Positions 11,101 to 20,658 of a stretch of 64,000 nucleotides of DNA are shown here, one piece after another (positions within the stretch are counted from its first letter, which is position 1; each line of letters opens with the position of its first letter). Position numbers and translations under genes: made by a program. Origin of the DNA: Dactylonectria macrodidyma (lineage: Eukaryota; Ascomycota; Sordariomycetes; Hypocreales; Nectriaceae); assembly GCA_020744425.1 (NCBI GenBank), contig JAGMUV010000008.1, forward strand, positions 1,736,001 to 1,800,000, in the 5' to 3' direction. A model generated the notes under the pieces. The model worked only from the letters and a program-made list of their open reading frames with translations, did not search any database and was not told the origin of the DNA.

Positions 11101-11360
11101 CAGGAAAGGTATCTCCGACCACAGCCCAGGGTGTTCTCCCAAACTACGCTGGACATGCCGCTGCCTCTCTCACCCCTACCATTGCGAACACAACGCCCAC
11201 TCTTCGAGGCCAGTTCACCAAAATTGGCGAGACGAACAACATTCGGTCTTCTACAGAGAAGCGAGCGGAGAACCGTCCCCCGGTCGACCACCGACTTGAC
11301 GAATTGCGACGTGGCACTAGCCACCAAGGCAACGGCTATCGCAACATGGACTCTCGTTGA
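8136..11360 (+). CDS. Large low-complexity protein with a YX4LPhi (eIF4E-binding-type) motif at its N-terminus
   Basis: Exons 8136-8247, 8302-10972 and 11024-11360 give about 1,039 aa. Starting at the ATG at 8136 the protein begins MGSRIYSARELLNLR; YSARELL fits the Y-x4-L-hydrophobic motif used by 4E-BPs, 4E-T, Cup, Caf20 and Eap1 to bind the cap-binding protein eIF4E. The middle is Pro/Met/Gln/Asn-rich with a degenerate Asn-Gly-Val repeat (residues about 330-440), followed by a helical, coiled-coil-like block (from RKQIDGLRANMRYFEDQ on) and a disordered Ser-rich C-terminus. The two proposed introns (54 and 51 nt) have good GT, CTAAC and CAG signals and are multiples of three, so an unspliced message also stays open. 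Inference: a translational repressor or P-body factor. The frame extends upstream to 7680. Confidence 0.7.
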   Translation: MGSRIYSARELLNLRHTPLDGEVADHLRLKRKSDSDLGTHPYSLSLGFSKLTRHADGVILIPLGPILCGKPLSRIKEEPKKEEDSSVLKEKDPCLAKGKGADRVAAPQLDGTDSEWKYGGRSDSEHTETHPISAPPGLAAQKAEGFQKFYKAVVSPTHVRVTAGGRIVPNSRGSMSPNTKWARERPLGDASAGVHPAAVAHQVIPPYSMQHHQYGPFIPTMNGLPPGMQPGMAPGPVPYSIMPVPMGYNMAGSYAMPPPMFNHAQPTKSAMNQSNGSSQSDKQSEGSAPDKQKPVRISPPEQFDHSRPFYYNGHWMMPNSQPFYPYGMMPPEGFQPATIAGSMILPSDQNGVNQMAQNGVNSMVQNGINGINPMIQNEVNTVAHHAVHPTVQPGLNPMIHNGVNAMAQNGSNLMARNGVNGTNSMVQNGVNGTNPTVQNGTNPGAQTGVNHMAQTAKPSQHVEDAQPAQPVRPRVAPPATSESKKIHHIQTPPPVSSIRPSDITRKQIDGLRANMRYFEDQLQYNKHQIDEKYTKKQVEMIRGQIQNFEMNLSDQLRKEVFYYPSPNIGNCTQPTNSSRGGSESTGSRIRSDDELELTQSAKQELIDAAAKKAARGKGRARATPSLNSAKTSSATFQAVQMRAEISLRDSKKASSLPVGAALAPPFQPRAPSTSTLATAIHAPQSTASGPDDEFHPSNDHLIPAGGSGWRSFFKNSRSVIDLGGPYLLGKVPRGMKPEDVTSADYVYGRKLTKDEKRARHMYWGKTPRNLQKGLPKFDGKDFYPPSPHKGSSSDSSDESLSPTSAADLDSEPLDYEPQQLEHNDPFQGMSSSGRANIRNRLGDATQSEALPPLGDFCNYGAEIRRSTSCATQVSEITRQYPGALPQDSLPSTSPSLKNSGEIAKDGCNDGSKSSCKGGSKGKSTPSDSDEDSPLTWQGRQGMVQKGYVMGIACTFGLALTTNRTSSRKSGNPMLTSLMKKGKSSANVAPGKVSPTTAQGVLPNYAGHAAASLTPTIANTTPTLRGQFTKIGETNNIRSSTEKRAENRPPVDHRLDELRRGTSHQGNGYRNMDSR
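9181..9500 (+). repeat. Degenerate tandem coding repeat, unit about Met-x-Gln-Asn-Gly-Val-Asn
   Basis: About a dozen imperfect copies of a 21-39 bp unit (for example AATGGAGTCAAT and AACGGAGTCAAC variants) encode repeated QNGVN and NGTN segments. The amino-acid unit is better conserved than third positions, which suggests old expansion maintained in frame. The composition is prion-like (Asn/Gln-rich). Confidence 0.8.
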
Positions 11361-12045
11361 GAGCCGGCTTTCACACCATCAACCGCTGGCAAAGTTCTCG
11401 AGAGAAGCCTCAAACTAGAGGTTAGGTTTATGACTTGTACTATCATTTACGGTCGCAAGATCAGATTCTCTCTTTTCTCTTCTCTTGTTTGCGTACAACA
11501 TGACCTCGACAAGCAATATTTCAGCTTGCGTTAAAATCGAGAAAGTTCAGATATCGTCATCTGCGCCTCATTGACACTGAGAAATATCGGGTTTGGGCGT
11601 GAAGCCTCACCATTGTTAGAGTACAAAATGTTTTATGGTAATAACGGACATGGACAGACGTCGGAAAAGGTTTACCTTGGTCCACCGCATCTCAACATCA
11701 TGAACCAACCTCTGGGATGGACCTAGGCTAGACAAGCCAGGATGTGAGGGACGCGATACGATGTTAATGACTATTAGGCCTCTTGTACGGATAGAATCAT
11801 GCTTTGCTTTTACATAACAACAACTTAATAACCACAACTCGCTATAACGTGTCATCAGTTGTTGTGCAACGTGCACTCCACGTCAGGCAAGACACCTCCA
11901 ACCATGTACGCCAAAGGAGCTTGCCGTCTCTGAGTGAGAGAGGTTAAGCAACCAATGCAAATTGAAATCTTATTGCTGTTACATTCAGGTTGAATAGACT
12001 AGATACTAGGATGTTGAGGTAGACAGACTCGAAAGAGTAGTCGGA
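11361..12045. other. Intergenic or 3' UTR sequence
   Basis: Follows the stop at 11358-11360 and contains AT-rich tracts expected of a fungal 3' UTR. No supportable gene is seen. Confidence 0.4.
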
Positions 12046-12183
12046 TTACAGAATGTACCTCACCATCAAATTTCCAGCCTCATTGCGAACTCGGAGAAAA
12101 TCTTCGGGCGAGAGCAGATCCATCATGATAGTAATTGGACCCGCCGGGTTTGCTCTTCGCCAGTCGTATACCTCGAAAACCAT
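12046..12183 (-). CDS. Possible 45-aa small protein
   Basis: A short frame from ATG at 12183 to TAA at 12046-12048 encodes a compositionally ordinary peptide beginning MVFEVYDWRRANPAGP. It was noticed because its residue mix looks protein-like and it lies in a large gap 3' of RPL26. No family is recognised. It could equally be a chance frame or an exon of an unannotated gene. Confidence 0.22.
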   Translation of the reverse strand: MVFEVYDWRRANPAGPITIMMDLLSPEDFLRVRNEAGNLMVRYIL

Positions 12184-12657
12184 GGATCTTAGTGGTTGAC
12201 GCGGAGATATCCTAGCGGTGGATGCTGTTGCCTACAGACCTACCTTCCTGAAGATGTGAACACTTCAAGTGCTAGTATTGCAGAGAGTTTACGAAGACGA
12301 TACCGTCAGGTAGTCTTGAGGTTGGTTAGTAAAGGCCTACGAGCAAGACGGCCGGCAGCATGCTTCCGCATGAGGCCGTCAGAAGGTCACGTTGAGATTC
12401 GTGGAGCAGGTAAGACTTCGGGATAAACCTCCCATGGAACATTTCACCCACTGAGTGAAATGGCCATTGAGAACTGGAGAATTCTCAATTCATCTACCCT
12501 GCTGTAGACCCGTACCGCGCCGAAAGGGACGATGGTATCGCAAAAACGCCGGAGTATGTGCCCATTCCTCATCAACTTTTGCCCATGGTGTGCGTCAAGA
12601 ATTCGTCCTCAGGGAGGTTCGTCGGTTTTTTTGTTCGATTGTGTCCAAGAGTCACGT

Positions 12658-13216
12658 TTAAGCGGTGACCTTGTTGTTGGCGGCGAGCTCGCGGCCAACC
12701 TTGGAGCGAGCCAGGATGTCCTCACGGTCCTTGTCAAGCTTGAGCTTGGTGATGACGACGTTGGAGGGGTGGAGACCCAGAGGAACGCTCTGACCGGAGG
12801 CCTTGTCGCGGGTGATGCGCTCGACGTGGATCACGTACTTGAGGCGGTACACAGAGGTGACCTTGCCCTCACGGCCCTTGTTGGAGCCACGGACAATGGT
12901 GACCTCGTCGTCCTTGCGGATGGGGATGCTGCGGACCTATTGCGATTTATTTAGCCGATTGCCAAGGCGAGAAAATTTTCCTTCATAGCGACGTACGTTG
13001 TACTGCTCACGGAGCTCCTTCGACAGAGGGGCGCTCATGATGACACGACGGCGGTCAGAGGGAGCCTTGAAGTGAGCGGCACGGCTCTTGCGTCGGGAAG
13101 ACGAAACCTCTGGAATCAACAGTCAGCATTTGTGCAACAATAGCAAGCTGGCGAGGCCAAAAACGAATTGACAGCGCCCGAAGAAGAGGAGACTCACGAG
13201 GGTTGACCTTGACCAT
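12658..13216 (-). CDS. RPL26: 60S ribosomal protein L26 (uL24)
   Basis: Three exons, 13216-13198, 13109-12997 and 12936-12658, give 136 aa, the usual length for this family. The 19-nt first exon encodes MVKVNP and splices at GTGAGT; exon 2 carries the [16 protein letters not shown] basic segment; exon 3 carries the KOW motif ([12 protein letters not shown]) and ends AANNKVTA. The protein binds 25S rRNA near the exit tunnel of the large subunit. The tiny first exon and two short introns near the 5' end are typical of fungal ribosomal-protein genes. A CACGTG box lies about 140 bp upstream of the start. Confidence 0.97.
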
Positions 13217-13905
13217 TTTGGCGGTTGTTTGGCGACGACGGAAAATTCTTCGACGTTGGGCGTTGGGTGATAAGGCGGGTTAACGAAAAAAAAGAGCTGG
13301 GACGAAGGGGAGGTTGTGGGCGAAATTTAGACGAACCTGTGCGTTGGTGGGCCGCACGTGACCTCGTACCCTACTAAGGGGCTAGCAATTTCAAGGGGTT
13401 GGGCAATGAGTAGTAATGAGAATTTTTGGTGGTGAGCGAGCGCATGAGTTAGGGGCCCCACTTTTGAAGAACGTGCATGACTGGAGCTGCGAGCTCTTCG
13501 AAGCCTTGCAAGCTGGAAGTGCATTTGTAGGAGCTCTTAAATAGTCACATGAATCTCTGGATGTTTGGTACAGAAAATTGTTTTAGCGATCATATTTACT
13601 CTCTGTCAAACTTTCGGGGAGCAATCAACTTGTCTGCGCTTCCGCAGGGCTTGTCACAGAGTCGTGCAAGCCGCCTGCATGGCTACGACTCCACCAGAGC
13701 TAATTCACATGCTGACAGGGCAAAGACCGTAATACGTAGCCGAGGAACTCGCGATGTTTAGAACTACAATGAGGAGACTATGCGGTTATTCACAGAAGTC
13801 TAAGCATATTTTAGTTGCCAATTGAGGCCTCTGACGTGATATACAGGTGATAAATAAGAGGAGGGCGTATCGTACACATCAGTTCTACCAGTTCTATCTA
13901 TGGAA
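13217..13905. other. Intergenic between RPL26 and COX11
   Basis: About 690 bp holding the RPL26 promoter and the COX11 3' end. No other gene is supported. Confidence 0.4.
13355..13360. promoter_or_regulatory. CACGTG E-box upstream of RPL26
   Basis: A CACGTGAC sequence lies 139 bp upstream of the RPL26 ATG, next to TACCCTACTAAGGGG. CACGTG is the binding core of Cbf1-type bHLH factors, and E-box and ACCCTA-type sites are common in ascomycete ribosomal-protein promoters. Assignment is by motif and position only. Confidence 0.35.
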
Positions 13906-14857
13906 TTATGACGCAGCTGGCCTTTGGAAGCGTCCGTTGTTATCATACCTCGCTTCTACTCATTGTTAGAAACACAATTGACTCTTACGTAGCTCGGGAA
14001 GACTCACTGAAGAAGGTGTAACTCAATGTTACCGTTTCCACACCCTTCATGTTCAGGTCGTTTAGCAGATCGGGGTCCAGGTAGAAGAAGACGGGCATGT
14101 CGACCGTCTCGCCTGCGTTCAGGCGCTGCTCCTCGAAGCAGAAGCACTGGATCTTGCTAAAGTACGGAGCGCATTGGGCCGGTGTCACACTGTACGTGGC
14201 AACGCCAATGATGTCCGTATCACTCGTGTTGGTCGCCGTGTAAAAGGCCAACGCGGTCTCGCCAGGGAGCACGCGCACCTCACGCTGCTGGGGGGTAAAC
14301 TTCCAGGGAAGAACGTCGGAGACGGAGGCGTTGAATGTCACTTTGATACGCTTGGCGTCTCTGACAGGCACGAGTCGGGATGCAAGGTCGACGTCGTCGC
14401 TACCACCGGGGCCGCCGTGGGCTCGCACAGGCTGACCTCCCCAGCCGGTAGTTTGACAGATCTTTAACCGTGTTAGGATGGCAGCTTAGAGGTCTAGGGA
14501 AACAGCGCATACCATCTTATAGAGAGGAACCGAGCCGTAGGTGAGGGCGACGAATCCGAGAATCGTACTGAGGGTGTAGTACCTACACAAGGTCAGGAAC
14601 GGTCACCAGCAAATCTTCGAGGGATCGTACGCTACTGATCGGTTCTTGCGGCGATAGTGCGCCCGAATCTGGTCCATCGTGGGGATCTGGTCCCTCCGCG
14701 GCTGCTGGCTGTTGCTGGGCGGCTGGGTCGAGGCCTTTCGGCCAGGGCTGACACGGGTCTGCTGCAGGCGCGGGCGCGCATTCTGGCAGAAGAAACAGGA
14801 CCATGGCGAAGAGCCGGCCCGCACGGAGCTTCGCGCGATTCGGGGCGCGGCGTTCAT
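13906..14857 (-). CDS. COX11: Cytochrome c oxidase assembly protein Cox11 (CtaG family)
   Basis: Exons 14857-14631, 14582-14513, 14461-14008 and 13955-13906 join in phase to 266 aa. The order is as in the family: an Arg/Ser-rich mitochondrial targeting sequence; RAHYRRKNRSVAYYTLS leading into the single membrane span; VPLYKMICQTTGWGG at the start of the intermembrane-space domain; and the Cu(I)-binding CFCFEEQ motif. Cox11 delivers copper to the CuB site of Cox1 in the mitochondrial inner membrane. The last exon is only 50 nt and restores the conserved SYTFFKARYD end; without it the frame would run into a spurious SESSRAT tail. It lies tail-to-head with RPL26 on the same strand. Confidence 0.95.
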
Positions 14858-15215
14858 GGTCAATTGGGGCCGTCTGCTCGTGCTGACGTGGTGGAGAGAC
14901 GAGGGAGCAGGTGAAGCTCTGGCGTCGGATGATTTCTGGAGATTTTTGGGTGACGTCGGCGACCGGCCGTAAGAACGCCGACTTTCGGTGGGGTCATTTA
15001 CGGCTCGCCGAGTTACCCTGGAGCCAGCCCAACAATTGATCGACGAGCTTCTCGGTCAGAACAATTCCTAAAAGAGCCACGGCCTTTCAAGCTGATGGAA
15101 TGAGTCTAATTTTGACTTATTGAAAGACTATGTGAATCGTGCTTTGTCTTTTCTTTGCTCTGTCATTTCTGTTCCTCCAGAGTCTGCTTCACTGCACCTA
15201 GGATGCCAAGCGAGC
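14858..15215. other. Short intergenic gap, promoter of COX11
   Basis: 358 bp between the COX11 start and the end of the MYND-finger gene. No gene or repeat is seen. Confidence 0.4.
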
Positions 15216-15854
15216 TCAGTATAACGCTGCCTCCATGGCGTACATGTCCAGATCCACCGCGTTGATGTTAAGAACCTCGCTGAGATCATCCTCCTTGGAA
15301 AAGACGTAGGTGTGTCCAAGAAGCCACAGGAAATACTTTGCTGGCACCGCTTTCAAGTTTTTGTTGAACAACCTCACAGTGTTCTTGTGGATCTGCTTGG
15401 CCAGCATCCACTCATGAAACTGATACTTGCTGACGTTGAAATTCGTTGAGAGAGTGTGATAAACACCAAGAAGTGACGATTTGTCAGTTACCGTAGGACA
15501 CATGTCAAAGTAGTAATCGCGGCATGTAGCCTCGACGTTGGGTAGTAGATCTCTCCCAATACACTCCTCAAGGTGGTAGGCCGAGGTCTCCTCGGACTGG
15601 GACTGAACGCAGACATGTGCGTTCTTCTCCATGTTGAGCTCCAGACATGTGTGTCCACAGAAGCCACCTAGGCCGCAATGCATGCAGCGTATTGTAGCCT
15701 TGCGTTCGTTGCAGTTCTCGCACAGTCCAGAGGGCTCGCCTAGAATTGGAGGTCCTGAAGCGAGGGCATCGTGAAAGGAGGCGGTATCAGAGGTATCAGA
15801 CCACGAGTCAGAGGTGTTAGGCATGATGTAGGAAAGGCTGAGAGGGGGAGTCAA
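15216..15854 (-). CDS. MYND-type zinc finger protein
   Basis: A single-exon frame of 212 aa. Residues about 44-82 hold a MYND-like set of zinc ligands: CENC, then CMHC, then CGHTC, and an H-x-C pair (HVC). MYND fingers usually bind proline-rich peptides in partner proteins. The C-terminal part (YHLEECIGRDLLPNVEATC onward) has no SET or other catalytic motif that I can see. A second Met eleven codons in (15824, MPNTSDSW) is an equally good start. Function unknown; a protein-interaction role is the inference from the finger. Confidence 0.75.
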   Translation of the reverse strand: MTPPLSLSYIMPNTSDSWSDTSDTASFHDALASGPPILGEPSGLCENCNERKATIRCMHCGLGGFCGHTCLELNMEKNAHVCVQSQSEETSAYHLEECIGRDLLPNVEATCRDYYFDMCPTVTDKSSLLGVYHTLSTNFNVSKYQFHEWMLAKQIHKNTVRLFNKNLKAVPAKYFLWLLGHTYVFSKEDDLSEVLNINAVDLDMYAMEAALY

Positions 15855-16869
15855 GAGTGTTGTCTCGCTCTAGCAGAAGGTAACTGATGATTTTGGCTAC
15901 CCAAATGTTAGCAAGGGCCTACTGAATGGCTTATTTCGGGATGAGACTGCACTCACGGCGATGCGGTGGGCAAGGCACAGATTGACGGTGTTGTTCAAAG
16001 ATACTGGAGGTGGGATGTAGAAAGAAACGAAAAGAAATTTAGAAGAGAGAATCGAGTTGCCTTTATGGTGGCAAGGTGTGCCGCTTCTAGAGTATTGACT
16101 TATGGTGTTTTATGGCACATTTCTAGCGTTGCAAGGCGTTGTGTTGGCGTTTGCTGCCAACGAAGCCGGTGTCATTTACAGAACAAAACCAAACAAGGTG
16201 AAAGGCCTCCATCTTTCATGCCCATGGTGCTTGCATTGTGCTGCCGGGCTGAGCCGAGAACCGGCAAACACGAGTGAAAGACTCTCCCTCCAGATATGTT
16301 TCTTTGTGCGACAACAAAACTCGAAGAACCTGCCATATATGTGGCCCATTCGTGAACAAATATAATCGATGATTGTCTATTCAACTTCATTTAACATCGC
16401 AGGATGCTTGGCTGAAACTGGTAGTCAGTAGTCTACCTGATGCACCTCACAATAGGCAACAGAGGCCCGGCATCATGCTTAGCCGGTGAAAGTTGCGATC
16501 ATGGCAAGTGCTGGTGGAGTCGCGGCTGTGTCCTTGGGCAAGCATTCGACATTTGACATCCCTCCCTCATCTTTCTTTTGTCCAACTACAGACTTATTCG
16601 ATTACTGGCTTATTTAACCACTGATTCACTTGACCAGCGACTTGGACCATGTTCGATCCGGACCCTCTCCGCGTCGATACGATGTTTCTTCGGACGTGCC
16701 GTGCTGTGTATTCCAAGAAGTGGGACCTCCCACTGTAATAGACGAGACTGGTCATCTATGAGAGCTATGAGAGCCATCTATCAAGTTCGATGTTATGATC
16801 CCCAGTACCACCTGAAATCGCCCTCTTCAGCTGTAGTCTTGGCAGCTACTGCTTCTCCAGCGGATTGAG
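15855..16869. other. Intergenic
   Basis: About 1 kb upstream of the MYND gene with only short frames of no recognisable content. Confidence 0.35.
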
Positions 16870-17485
16870 ATGATTTTCGTGCAATCAAATGTGTCCATTG
16901 GCGTTGGAAGATGGATCCTAGAGTTTTCAAATGCTCGGTCGATCGCGACTGGCAATGTGAAGCGGTTTTCCAAGGAGGGGGGGGGACAATGTTCACCAGC
17001 ATATCGTTGACAGCATCTTAGCGCGGTCGGTCCGCAACTTGACAGTGAGGCTGAATCGATGGAACTGGCTGACATGGCCTCGCGAGCCACGGCTGCCTAG
17101 TGGGGATCTAGATGCAATAGTCCCTCCCGATGATATAGGCCTTCAACTGAGCATCATAATCCCGCCAGCATGGACCACGCTGGATGGGCTCTTCGGCAGT
17201 GACTCTACGTTTACCCTTGTGCTAGAGATGTTCGGTGACAAAAAGACGCAACTCGAACGGGTCGTGAACCACACCAAGGGTTGGCGGTTCCAAGCGCCTT
17301 TAGGAACCGACGATAGTGGCAGGAAGGAGATGCTCTGGGATGGCCGGGTCAAAGACAAAGGCTGGGAGCTTGGGAGGCCAGATAAATTTGATTAGATGCT
17401 AAAGGAACCGGGGAAGGAGAAGGCCAAGAGGGTTGAAGTGATCGTGGTGAGATACGTCCTGAGGGAGTTCATTGCCGACTCCTGA
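16870..17485 (+). pseudogene. Decayed small gene: frameshift in a G tract plus internal TAG
   Basis: From the ATG at 16870 (MIFVQSNVSIGVGRW) the frame is protein-like up to a run of nine G (16977-16985) and then ends at TGA 17008. Starting at the same G run, the neighbouring frame is protein-like to a TAG at 17393-17395, and past that TAG the same frame continues (MLKEPGKEKAKRVEVIVV) to TGA 17483-17485. One G fewer and a sense codon at the TAG would make one product of about 200 aa. I do not recognise the family; the middle part is rich in Trp, Pro and Asp. Either a real pseudogene or sequence error. Confidence 0.45.
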
Positions 17486-17726
17486 GCTCAAGTGCAGGAA
17501 CAAGAACAAGACATCGCGTCAAGAATCAACGCTTCGAGTTTTCCAGATACAACCACCAGCCTGCTGATGGCCGAAGCCTAAGTTGAGGCTGCTTCTCATC
17601 ACAGCTAGCGAGCAACATCCAACGCTGCAATATTCCTAGTAGCATGTCTGTATCACACTAGAGAGGTAGAGATGTACATGATTTCTCAAAATGAAGGAAG
17701 CAAGATGGATACAAGGTGTGCCATCG

Positions 17727-19628
17727 CTATGCCGCGTTGTACGAGAACGGACCCCAGACAGGACCTCCGCTAGTCAGGGGAGTGTCTGATCCGGAGCTTG
17801 CAATAGTCAACTTGCCGTCACTGCAAGTATAGTCAATGTCCATGTCTTTGAGATAACCACCACCAGGAGATAGGTCGAATGTCTGCTTTCCGGTGATCGC
17901 TAGGACCGCCTCGGCCGTTCCCTTTCCAGAGGTGTAAGAGAGACAGGCGGTTCCGGAACCGCTTCCTCCCGCCTTGATGAAGAAACGACCCGAAGCTACT
18001 CCATTGACGACGACGCTTATTGGGGCCTTGAGCCCTTCCGCCTTCACGCTGACGGCTGTCTTGAGCTCGTCGTACGTGAATTTGGCGCTCTTTTTGCCAA
18101 ACTCGAGGCCGCCAGCGCCGGACACTTCGACCTCAGTCACCTTGATTCTACCCAGCGCAAACAGCTGCTTCTTCATGAGCTCGCGGGTGCTTGGCACATC
18201 GAGCGCCCATGAGTTGCTGGTCAAACAAGGGTCCATGGGAATACTGGACCCAGTGCAGGAGCCGGAATCGGAATCGGACCCGGGCGATGAAGCGGTGGGT
18301 TTCGGAGCTGAGCTTGTCGATGAGGAGGAGGAAGAGGAGGAGGAGGAGGTTGAAGACAGCTGTGAGCTGGTTGGGCATTCTGATGAGTCGCTCACTGTAG
18401 AACCATTGCAGCACTTGTCATCCTTCTGCTGCTGGACAAAGTGGATCTCCACTTTGTCGGAAGACTTGTTCGTAGTTGAGATGATGAGGATGAGAATCTC
18501 CTGAGAACTGCCGCTGCAAGGGATTTTCAGCACGCCTTCGGAACTGCTGCTGGAATCCACATGAGGAACATCGCTCCAGTACACCTCGCCCTTTCGACGC
18601 CATGCTACCCGTTGTTTTGCAGTGGCTGAAGAGCAAATCCTGACTCTTTGCCCGGCGTCCAACTGCAGGGAGTAGCCGGAGATGGTGAAGGGGACCGTGT
18701 GCAGCTCGACCGATCCCTCGGTGCCATCGTCGCTGATGGACCAAACGGCGTTGTGATATTTGGGCGGGTTCTGGATGAAATCTGGTTGGCCGTCAGTGTC
18801 GTAGATGCGATTGAACGAAAACTGGGTTGCGAAGAGGTAGAAGTCGTCGGTGAAGCCGGGAATAGCACCCAGTCTGGCTCGCTCCTCGTTGTCGCTGGAG
18901 GTGAAGGTCGTCGACATAACGAAGTCATGTAGGTAGACGATTCCGCGGGACCTCTCAAGCGACTGGAACCATAGGGCGGGCACATAGCTCTTCTGCTGCC
19001 AGATGGGCACGTCAGGCTGGTAGTATATCTCGCGGGCAACCTCGCCGTTGGCGGACGGGAAGACGACGTTGCTGAAGTAGTCTGCCGAGGCCTCGAAGAC
19101 CCAATTTGTGGGTGATCTCTTGTGACCATGTCCAAGCACCGATCGCTGTACGCAGTGATATATCTCATGCGCAACGCCTTGCATGGCCACAGGCGACATG
19201 GCGCTGCCTGCGTTGTCCGACCACCAGCGGAACCTTTGGATCTGACATGGACCCTTGGACGAGGGTATGACAGTGGAGAGAGCTGCAGTTTCGTTTGCGG
19301 GATCATTGCCGGCTCCCAGAATGATGACCATATCTGGCGGCGTTGATAAGGTATCGTAGATGGCGATGCTCTGGACGATGGCTTCGTTGAGGAGGTCGTC
19401 GATGATGCCGAGGTCGCCTTGCCACTCTTCAGTATATACCACAATCACCTCTGTGGTGCCGACGACCTGCGGATAGCCTGGATACGTCAGGCAATTGCCG
19501 CCGACATAGTTTGCGTCGCCGGGCTGGAGGGATGGCCAGAAGGACGAGCAGGGGAAGCTCGAGGCATGAACTGTCGCTGCTGCGATGAGCAGAGCCGAGG
19601 CTCCGAGGTGGAGGTTTTTAGGTAGCAT
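17727..19628 (-). CDS. Secreted putative zinc metallopeptidase (gluzincin-like HExxH)
   Basis: 633 aa in one exon from ATG 19628, chosen because it begins with a clear signal peptide (MLPKNLHLGASALLIAAATVH); the frame upstream of it is non-coding. HEIYH at residues 154-158 followed by NWVFEASADYF places Glu179 21 residues downstream, the spacing of a gluzincin third zinc ligand. A Ser/Thr/Pro-rich linker (about residues 425-470, encoded by TCC/TCG runs) separates the catalytic part from a C-terminal beta-rich module with few Cys. Extracellular proteolysis is inferred; the substrate is unknown and no named MEROPS family is claimed. Two other minus-strand genes precede it. Confidence 0.8.
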   Translation of the reverse strand: MLPKNLHLGASALLIAAATVHASSFPCSSFWPSLQPGDANYVGGNCLTYPGYPQVVGTTEVIVVYTEEWQGDLGIIDDLLNEAIVQSIAIYDTLSTPPDMVIILGAGNDPANETAALSTVIPSSKGPCQIQRFRWWSDNAGSAMSPVAMQGVAHEIYHCVQRSVLGHGHKRSPTNWVFEASADYFSNVVFPSANGEVAREIYYQPDVPIWQQKSYVPALWFQSLERSRGIVYLHDFVMSTTFTSSDNEERARLGAIPGFTDDFYLFATQFSFNRIYDTDGQPDFIQNPPKYHNAVWSISDDGTEGSVELHTVPFTISGYSLQLDAGQRVRICSSATAKQRVAWRRKGEVYWSDVPHVDSSSSSEGVLKIPCSGSSQEILILIISTTNKSSDKVEIHFVQQQKDDKCCNGSTVSDSSECPTSSQLSSTSSSSSSSSSSTSSAPKPTASSPGSDSDSGSCTGSSIPMDPCLTSNSWALDVPSTRELMKKQLFALGRIKVTEVEVSGAGGLEFGKKSAKFTYDELKTAVSVKAEGLKAPISVVVNGVASGRFFIKAGGSGSGTACLSYTSGKGTAEAVLAITGKQTFDLSPGGGYLKDMDIDYTCSDGKLTIASSGSDTPLTSGGPVWGPFSYNAA

Positions 19629-20406
19629 GATGCAGAGCAAGGATTTCTGTATGCCCACCTGGTGGCGGCTGTTGTCGCTTGACTCGCTTCTATCGCTGAA
19701 CAGCGGTGCCAACGAGATGAAATAGCCCCCGATGATGGTCGATTGCACGGCAGCAAAGCACCGGGTGCGATAGTAGTGAAGCCCAACAAGCCACCTAACT
19801 GTTAATGGCCCTGTTATAGCATCACAGGACACTATGAAGTGGTAAAGTAGCGGGCCAAGCTGAACCGCGTCTCCTCCTATGGCATCGTGTCGCTGTATGC
19901 TGGTGGTGGAACGAAAGCCTTTGTTCTCGTGTTCGAGGTTCAGCCGCAGAGCTGACGTCACGATACTAGCGCCAAACGCAATGTCACGATTACTCTCAGC
20001 CCTGTATGGACGCGTTCAGACGCTGCAACGAATGTGCGGGGAAACGATGAGAGGGGAATCAATTGGAATAGAGCGAGATAAAAATAACGACAGGTCGCTC
20101 GATTGGACAGCTCTGCAACCGACCTGGTGTGGGTTTGCAGCAACATGTCTTAGTGCCACCACAATAGCTGATCCTTTCACCGTGATTTCACGGGGCTTCG
20201 TTTGCTGAGTGTCCCATTTAGGGCTGACCTACTACATAAATTTGTTTGCAGTGGTGAGGAAAAGAGAAGTTTAAGAGAGTATTCCCACATCATTGGCAGC
20301 GAGGAGATTCTGGTGGCTGGCCGCAATGTCTATGCATTGACTTATGAGATTCACTCAAAGCATCGTCAATAGCACAGTGAAACACACTACAACAAGCACA
20401 CATCTA
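19629..20406. other. Intergenic between metallopeptidase promoter and MITE
   Basis: About 780 bp. The minus-strand frame of the metallopeptidase is open to 19961 but its upstream residues look non-coding. Nothing else is supported. Confidence 0.4.
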
Positions 20407-20658
20407 CAGTGGCACATTAGGCGGGGTGCGCTAACGTGCCAAAACTGAAAATCCTAAAATTTCATCAACATTCATTATAGGGGTGTGGTTCCTATAGCTC
20501 GCTATAACCTGCATTTTTTATAGCGGGCAACAGTAGTCGAAGCGCTATATTTTATAGCGGACTATAGGGCCTATAGCCCGTATTAAATGTTGACGAAATT
20601 TCAGGATTTTCGGTTTTGCATGTTGGCACACCTTGCCTACCTTCCTGATGTGCCACCG
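20407..20658. mobile_element. MITE, 252 bp, long imperfect terminal inverted repeats, TA duplication
   Basis: Both ends start CAGTGGCACAT / CGGTGGCACAT (right end read in reverse), and the match continues inward for about 65 bp through GGTGCGCTAACGTGCC, AAAACTGAAAATCCT and AAATTTCATCAACATT, with mostly transition differences and one 6-8 bp gap. The element is flanked by TA on both sides (20405-20406 and 20659-20660). The centre holds several short TATAGC/GCTATA palindromes and no reading frame. TA duplication and a CAGTG-type end suggest mobilisation by a Tc1/mariner or pogo-type transposase supplied elsewhere. It ends 210 bp before the start codon of the NLR gene. Confidence 0.88.

Noticed and set aside
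17974..18504. Plus-strand frame of 176 codons within the metallopeptidase gene
   Set aside because: Antisense shadow of the Ser-rich linker (low-complexity TCC/TCG runs); no protein-like motif.
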